17,257 bases of DNA, taken from NCBI GenBank assembly GCA_034440175.1, contig JAWXBO010000188.1, positions 1 through 17,257 on the forward strand, in the 5' to 3' direction. Position 1 is the stretch's first letter. Every line of letters begins with the position of its first letter. This document shows positions 14,003-17,257 of the stretch, one piece after another. The position numbers and the translations under genes are program-made. The notes below the pieces were generated by a model. The model had not been told where the DNA came from. It was given only the letters and a program-made list of their open reading frames with translations, and ran no database searches. This stretch comes from SZUA-430 sp034440175. GTDB taxonomy: Bacteria; Pseudomonadota; Alphaproteobacteria; Micropepsales; Micropepsaceae.

Positions 14003-15877
14003 ATGGACGTTTGGTCTGTACTCAGTTTGGTGTCGCAAACGGTCACACGCTATTGGAGCGTGGTGGAGGCCAATGTTGGCCCGTGGCCGATTGCGTTTGC
14101 TATCGTCGCGATCGTGCTCGCCCTGGGGCTGTTGCTTGTTGCGTTGCTGCCAAAACGAATTTCGCACAAGGCGCCATTTGAAGATTATCAAGCGCCGTTC
14201 GGTCCCGTGGAAGAACTCGTCGTTCCGCAAGAAAAACCCTTGCTGGCGGCGGCGCCGAGAAACTGGATGGCGAAGGCTGCATCCGAACCGCGGGCACCGG
14301 AAGTTCCAGGTTCCAGGCGCGATATTATTGCACGCATGGAGGGCGCTCGCGGCTCGCGGGTCATCGCCATCATTCATCGCGACAATATGGAACGCAAACA
14401 TCTGGACGTCGTCGATCTTGAAGATGCGTTGACCGCCATCCGCAAAGTTCCCAAGAACAAGCCGCTTGACGTTATAATTCACTCACCTGGCGGACACATT
14501 CGGGCGGGGCAACAAATTGCGCGCGCGATCAAGGCGCATCCGGCCAAGACTACGGTGTTCGTGCCTTACTATGCGTTGGGCAGCGCCACGTTCATGGCGT
14601 ATGCGGCGGATCAAATTGTCATGAGCCCGCATGCGGCCCTGTCCCCCTTTGATCCTTATGTGAGCAAGGGTACGGCGTCGTCGATACTCAATGGCATAAC
14701 GGACAAGCCGATTTCGAAGATCGAGGATGAGACCATCATCTGCGCCGACATCAGCCGCAAGCTGTTGAATGAGGCGCGGCGTGTGTCGTGCGAGCTGATG
14801 GATGATGGCGACGACTATGCGGGCGTGTGCCGGATCGCCGATGAACTGGTGAGCGGGAAGTGGTCGAGCGACCGTGCGATTACGCCGGCAGATGCCAAGG
14901 ACGTCGGGCTAAAGGTCTCGTCCGAGATGCCGCCTGAGGTTTATCAGCTGATACGGTCGTGCCGCAAATCGCGCGGGCGCGAGGCCAGCGTCGCCACCGC
15001 CGAGGTGGAACGGACTCAGTTTGGCGGGAAAGCAGAGTCTTCGCCGGTTGGCATCTACGACGATGTGCGCCAATTTCATTTTGAGCGCTCGTCGGCGGCC
15101 AAAGCTGTGCCCGAGCCCAGACAAAAACTGACCTGGCTGGCGCAATCGGGCACTTATGTTCCGGAAGGAGCGGCCGACCGTGCCAGGGGGATCATCAAGC
15201 AGATCGAGCAGCAGCGCGGATCGCGCGTAATTTGCATCATTCATGGCCGCAACATGGAGCGGGAAGCGTTCAACTTTGAAGATCTGGAAGATACGCTTGG
15301 CGCTCTGGTGAGCAGCGATCCCACCAAGCCGCTGGACATTATTCTGCACACGCAGGGTGGCTCGTCGTTTACGGGACGCCAGATTGCACGGGCCGTCAAA
15401 TCGCATCGGGCGCGCAAGACCGTTTTTGTGCCGTACTATGCGATGTCGGCGGGCACGCGCATTTCGCTTGCTGCCGACCAGATCGTGATGGGGCCGCACG
15501 CAACGCTGGGGCCGATTGACACTCAGCTTTATGGCTGGCCGGCGCCGTCCATCTTGCGGTTGCTTGAGGTTAAGCCCGCAGATGCGATCAGCGACGAGTT
15601 TCTGATCCTGGCGGAAGAGGCGCGGAAAATCATTATCGAGGGGCGGGCCACGGCGTGCGATCTGCTGCAGGGCACCTATTCGAATGACGGTTCGTGCGCT
15701 ATTGCCGACGAAATGATGAGCGGAAAGTGGACGCATGGCTTTGGTATCACGGCCGAGATCGCGCAGAATCTGGGACTGAATGTGTCGACCGATTTGCCGG
15801 ATTTGTTCTTTGATCTGATCCGCTGCTTCCGCCATGGCGAGGGCGAGGAACCCAGTGTGATTTGCGGCGAGCGGTAG
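14003..15877 (+). CDS. membrane-anchored tandem SDH-type (ClpP/SppA-class) serine protease
   Basis: This 624-residue protein has one transmembrane helix (about 29-50) and two homologous domains of the SDH_protease/ClpP-crotonase type, at about 104-320 and 393-608. Both carry the conserved RGSRVI-IIH, PLD-I-H, ARA-K-H and VFVPYYA blocks. In the second copy the nucleophile motif is PYYAMSAGT (S482) and a histidine stands in SGKWTHGFGIT (H578). In the first copy the aligned serine is glycine (PYYALGSAT, G193 with a serine one place later) and the histidine is lost (SGKWSSDRAIT). Copy 1 keeps SPGG at the oxyanion turn (161-164) while copy 2 has TQGG (450-453). Copy 2 is therefore the likely active unit and copy 1 a structural partner. 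The ribosome site GGGGAA precedes the ATG. The pentapeptide gene follows after 5 bases. Confidence 0.9.
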   Translation: MDVWSVLSLVSQTVTRYWSVVEANVGPWPIAFAIVAIVLALGLLLVALLPKRISHKAPFEDYQAPFGPVEELVVPQEKPLLAAAPRNWMAKAASEPRAPEVPGSRRDIIARMEGARGSRVIAIIHRDNMERKHLDVVDLEDALTAIRKVPKNKPLDVIIHSPGGHIRAGQQIARAIKAHPAKTTVFVPYYALGSATFMAYAADQIVMSPHAALSPFDPYVSKGTASSILNGITDKPISKIEDETIICADISRKLLNEARRVSCELMDDGDDYAGVCRIADELVSGKWSSDRAITPADAKDVGLKVSSEMPPEVYQLIRSCRKSRGREASVATAEVERTQFGGKAESSPVGIYDDVRQFHFERSSAAKAVPEPRQKLTWLAQSGTYVPEGAADRARGIIKQIEQQRGSRVICIIHGRNMEREAFNFEDLEDTLGALVSSDPTKPLDIILHTQGGSSFTGRQIARAVKSHRARKTVFVPYYAMSAGTRISLAADQIVMGPHATLGPIDTQLYGWPAPSILRLLEVKPADAISDEFLILAEEARKIIIEGRATACDLLQGTYSNDGSCAIADEMMSGKWTHGFGITAEIAQNLGLNVSTDLPDLFFDLIRCFRHGEGEEPSVICGER

Positions 15878-15882
15878 GAGCT

Positions 15883-16560
15883 ATGTCCTGGGGTTCTGCA
15901 ATCTATGGCTGGCTGTTTGGCCAAAAGCCACAATCAACACCTTCCGCGAAACCGGAGGCGGTGGCCTCATCTGTTTCCCACGCGGGCGGCCAAACGGGTG
16001 AGGACCTCTATGTCCATGCGCCCGAGATTGGCATTGGACATTCGCAACAGCACCGCTGGCTCTTCGACGAAGGGGTGCTGCATTGGAATCAGCACCGGAG
16101 TGAAAACGATTTCAAGCCGGTTTTTTCAGGACTGAACTTTGTCAAAGAAGCCGCCAAGTCGCGGTTGTGGGGGCGCCCTGCCGATCTGGTTGGCGAGGAG
16201 CGGGTAATTCTCAACGGCATCAACTGGCGCTTTGCCGATTTGCAAGGCTGCATTCTTGCGCGGGCCGATCTGAGGCGGGCCCAGCTTCAGGGTGCCAATC
16301 TGCGCAGTGCGAATTTGTCGGGCGCCAATCTGTCCGGCGCCGATATGACCGACAGCGATTTGCGTGGTGTGGTTCTCGATGGAGCCATTCTTGCGCGCGC
16401 GACGCTGGTGAATGCCAATCTTTCCGGTGCCAGTATGAAGGGGGCGAATTTTGCCTGGGCCGATATGAGGCACACCATTGTGGGTGCGCGCAATCTGCAA
16501 GAGGCGAATATTTTTGGCGCCGTGCGCGAGGGCAGCGTGACGCTGGTGCCGCTTAGGTGA
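15883..16560 (+). CDS. pentapeptide-repeat protein
   Basis: This 225-residue protein starts at the ATG at 15883, preceded by TAGGAGCT. The frame is open upstream to 15862 but would overlap the protease gene and has no ribosome site. Residues about 114-213 form twenty unbroken pentapeptides of the A(D/N)LXX kind (NLSGA, DLRGV, ILARA), about five coils of a square right-handed beta-helix. The first 110 residues are a separate N-terminal part with no family I recognise (ELYVH-like stretch, HRWLFDEGVLHW near 57-68). Such helices usually act as protein-binding scaffolds; DNA mimicry (as in Qnr/MfpA) is possible but not indicated. The 5-base gap to the protease gene argues for joint function. Confidence 0.92.
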   Translation: MSWGSAIYGWLFGQKPQSTPSAKPEAVASSVSHAGGQTGEDLYVHAPEIGIGHSQQHRWLFDEGVLHWNQHRSENDFKPVFSGLNFVKEAAKSRLWGRPADLVGEERVILNGINWRFADLQGCILARADLRRAQLQGANLRSANLSGANLSGADMTDSDLRGVVLDGAILARATLVNANLSGASMKGANFAWADMRHTIVGARNLQEANIFGAVREGSVTLVPLR

Positions 16561-16600
16561 TTTGGGTTATACACTTGCAATTCGTTCTTGAGGGGCTGAT

Positions 16601-17110
16601 ATGCGATTTCGATATTTGATGATGCTGATGGCTGCGTGCTTTGTGCTGCAGGGGTGCGGCGCTACTTTTGTGGAGCGCTCGTCGCGGGCACCGTCAACGG
16701 GCGGCGCGGCGGTGGCGCGAAGCATGGATGACATGGACCTCAAGAGCTTCGACAAGAATGACGACGACACGCTGGTGCGCAGCGAGCTTGAGGAAGGGCT
16801 GAAGCGTAATTTTGCGGCCGCAGACGCCAACGCCAGCGGATTACTCGAGCCGTCGGAAGTGCGAAGCTTCAACGACCGGTTTGACGATCAAGCGAATATC
16901 TCACCGGTGATCGACTGGAACGCTGACGGAAAAATCGTGCTGGCGGAATTTGCGTCGCAATGGCGCACGCTGTTCGAGCGCTCGGACATCAATCGCGATG
17001 GCCTGGTGGACGCCGACGAACTGGCGGGGCGCGTGCGCGAATACAAGCCGCGCAAACTGCCACCGCCGACGTTCAGCGGCAAAGACGGACGGCCACCGGG
17101 TTCGCAGTGA
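16601..17110 (+). CDS. lipoprotein with four EF-hand calcium loops
   Basis: This 169-residue lipoprotein has a type II signal peptide: MRFRYLMMLMAACFVLQGC with the lipobox LQGC, so lipidation is at C19. Four 12-residue EF-hand loops follow: D51-E62, D75-E86, D105-E116 and D129-E140. Each has acidic or Asn residues at positions 1, 3 and 5 and Glu at position 12. The first has Asp instead of Gly at position 6. The tail (about 148-169) is Pro/Lys-rich. It is likely a calcium-binding protein in the periplasm or on the outer membrane. The ribosome site GAGGGG precedes the ATG. It lies 40 bases after the pentapeptide gene and may share its transcript. The partner is unknown. Confidence 0.9.
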   Translation: MRFRYLMMLMAACFVLQGCGATFVERSSRAPSTGGAAVARSMDDMDLKSFDKNDDDTLVRSELEEGLKRNFAAADANASGLLEPSEVRSFNDRFDDQANISPVIDWNADGKIVLAEFASQWRTLFERSDINRDGLVDADELAGRVREYKPRKLPPPTFSGKDGRPPGSQ

Positions 17111-17115
17111 ATGGA

Positions 17116-17164
17116 GCCGCTACCAGCGGCACAGCCCCCCATCGTCTGCAGCCGCTATCGCGGC
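17116..17164. repeat. two related short palindromes
   Basis: GCCGCT-ACC-AGCGGC (17116-17130) and GCCGC-TATC-GCGGC (17151-17164) are adjacent hairpins with similar flanks (AGCCGCTA before, CAGCC after), so they look like two diverged copies of one unit. They start 6 bases after the lipoprotein stop. Neither is followed by a T-run, so they are not standard terminators. Confidence 0.6.
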
Positions 17165-17170
17165 GCAGCC

Positions 17171-17232
17171 ACTTCCCCCGCAAGCGGGGGCAGACAGAAA
17201 ATCTGGTGTCTTCCTCCGCTTGCGGGGGAAGT
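17171..17232. repeat. long intergenic inverted repeat (REP-like)
   Basis: The arms at 17171-17187 (ACTTCCCCCGCAAGCGG) and 17216-17232 are exact reverse complements over 17 bases, extended by one G-T and two more pairs. The 22-base loop can pair further (AGAC with GTCT). Each arm contains the self-complementary core CCGCAAGCGG or CCGCTTGCGG. This looks like a dispersed intergenic palindrome of the REP kind. The remainder to 17257 shows no gene. Confidence 0.75.
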
Positions 17233-17257
17233 CCCTGCGCAGCACTTGTGGCTCGCA

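Noticed and set aside
14909..15835. Open frame of 308 codons on the minus strand inside the tandem protease gene
   Set aside because: It is Arg/His/Gln-rich with no recognisable domain; the plus-strand frame carries the conserved duplication.
17171..17232. CRISPR-like repeat
   Set aside because: There are only two copies, in inverted rather than direct orientation, and no spacer array or cas gene.

Overview
The window looks like a chromosomal stretch of an alphaproteobacterium with moderately high GC. Supporting signs are a GGAAC-N16-CGTT promoter of the sigma-EcfG general stress type, a short protein of a kind common in Alphaproteobacteria, a cobalamin-riboswitch-controlled TonB receptor, and a six-helix class III nucleotide cyclase. 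I cannot name the genus. There is no rRNA, tRNA, transposase, integrase or CRISPR array. Fourteen protein genes are supported, several with non-ATG starts or starts moved inward from the longest reading frame.

Layout. (1) 1-1838, minus strand: an SDR oxidoreductase followed 4 bases later by an aldo/keto reductase that runs off the left edge. (2) 1839-2678: a divergent control region with a palindrome and an EcfG-type promoter, then a secreted protein built of three copies of a four-cysteine CC/W-W-S motif, closed by a strong terminator. (3) 2689-4889, minus strand: a BtuB-like TonB-dependent receptor behind a complete cobalamin riboswitch. (4) 4998-6404: a membrane adenylate cyclase, followed at 6583-6807 by a 74-residue conserved small protein. 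(5) 6804-10651, minus strand: two exported proteins whose genes overlap. The first is a trypsin/HtrA-fold protein whose catalytic serine is replaced by phenylalanine and which carries calcium-loop-like repeats at its C-terminus. The second is a TPR-CHAT (caspase-like) protein with an intact His-Cys dyad. (6) 10801-12122: a glutathione S-transferase, then a membrane-anchored cysteine-containing protein with its own promoter and terminator. (7) 12130-13707, minus strand: a fusion of a zinc-phospholipase C/S1-P1-nuclease-like domain with a DUF4332-like helix-hairpin-helix tail. (8) 14003-17110: a membrane-anchored tandem ClpP/SppA-class (SDH) protease with one degenerate and one intact copy, a pentapeptide-repeat protein 5 bases downstream, and a four-EF-hand lipoprotein. 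(9) 17116-17257: a cluster of intergenic palindromes.

The strongest candidates for an undescribed system are the periplasmic pseudo-protease/CHAT pair (6804-10651) and the tandem SDH protease with its pentapeptide partner (14003-16560). The stress-promoter-driven triplicated cysteine protein is a well-defined candidate for a new domain family. All domain names rest on motifs read by eye. No gap without a gene exceeds 300 bases except 4594-4997, which holds the riboswitch leader.
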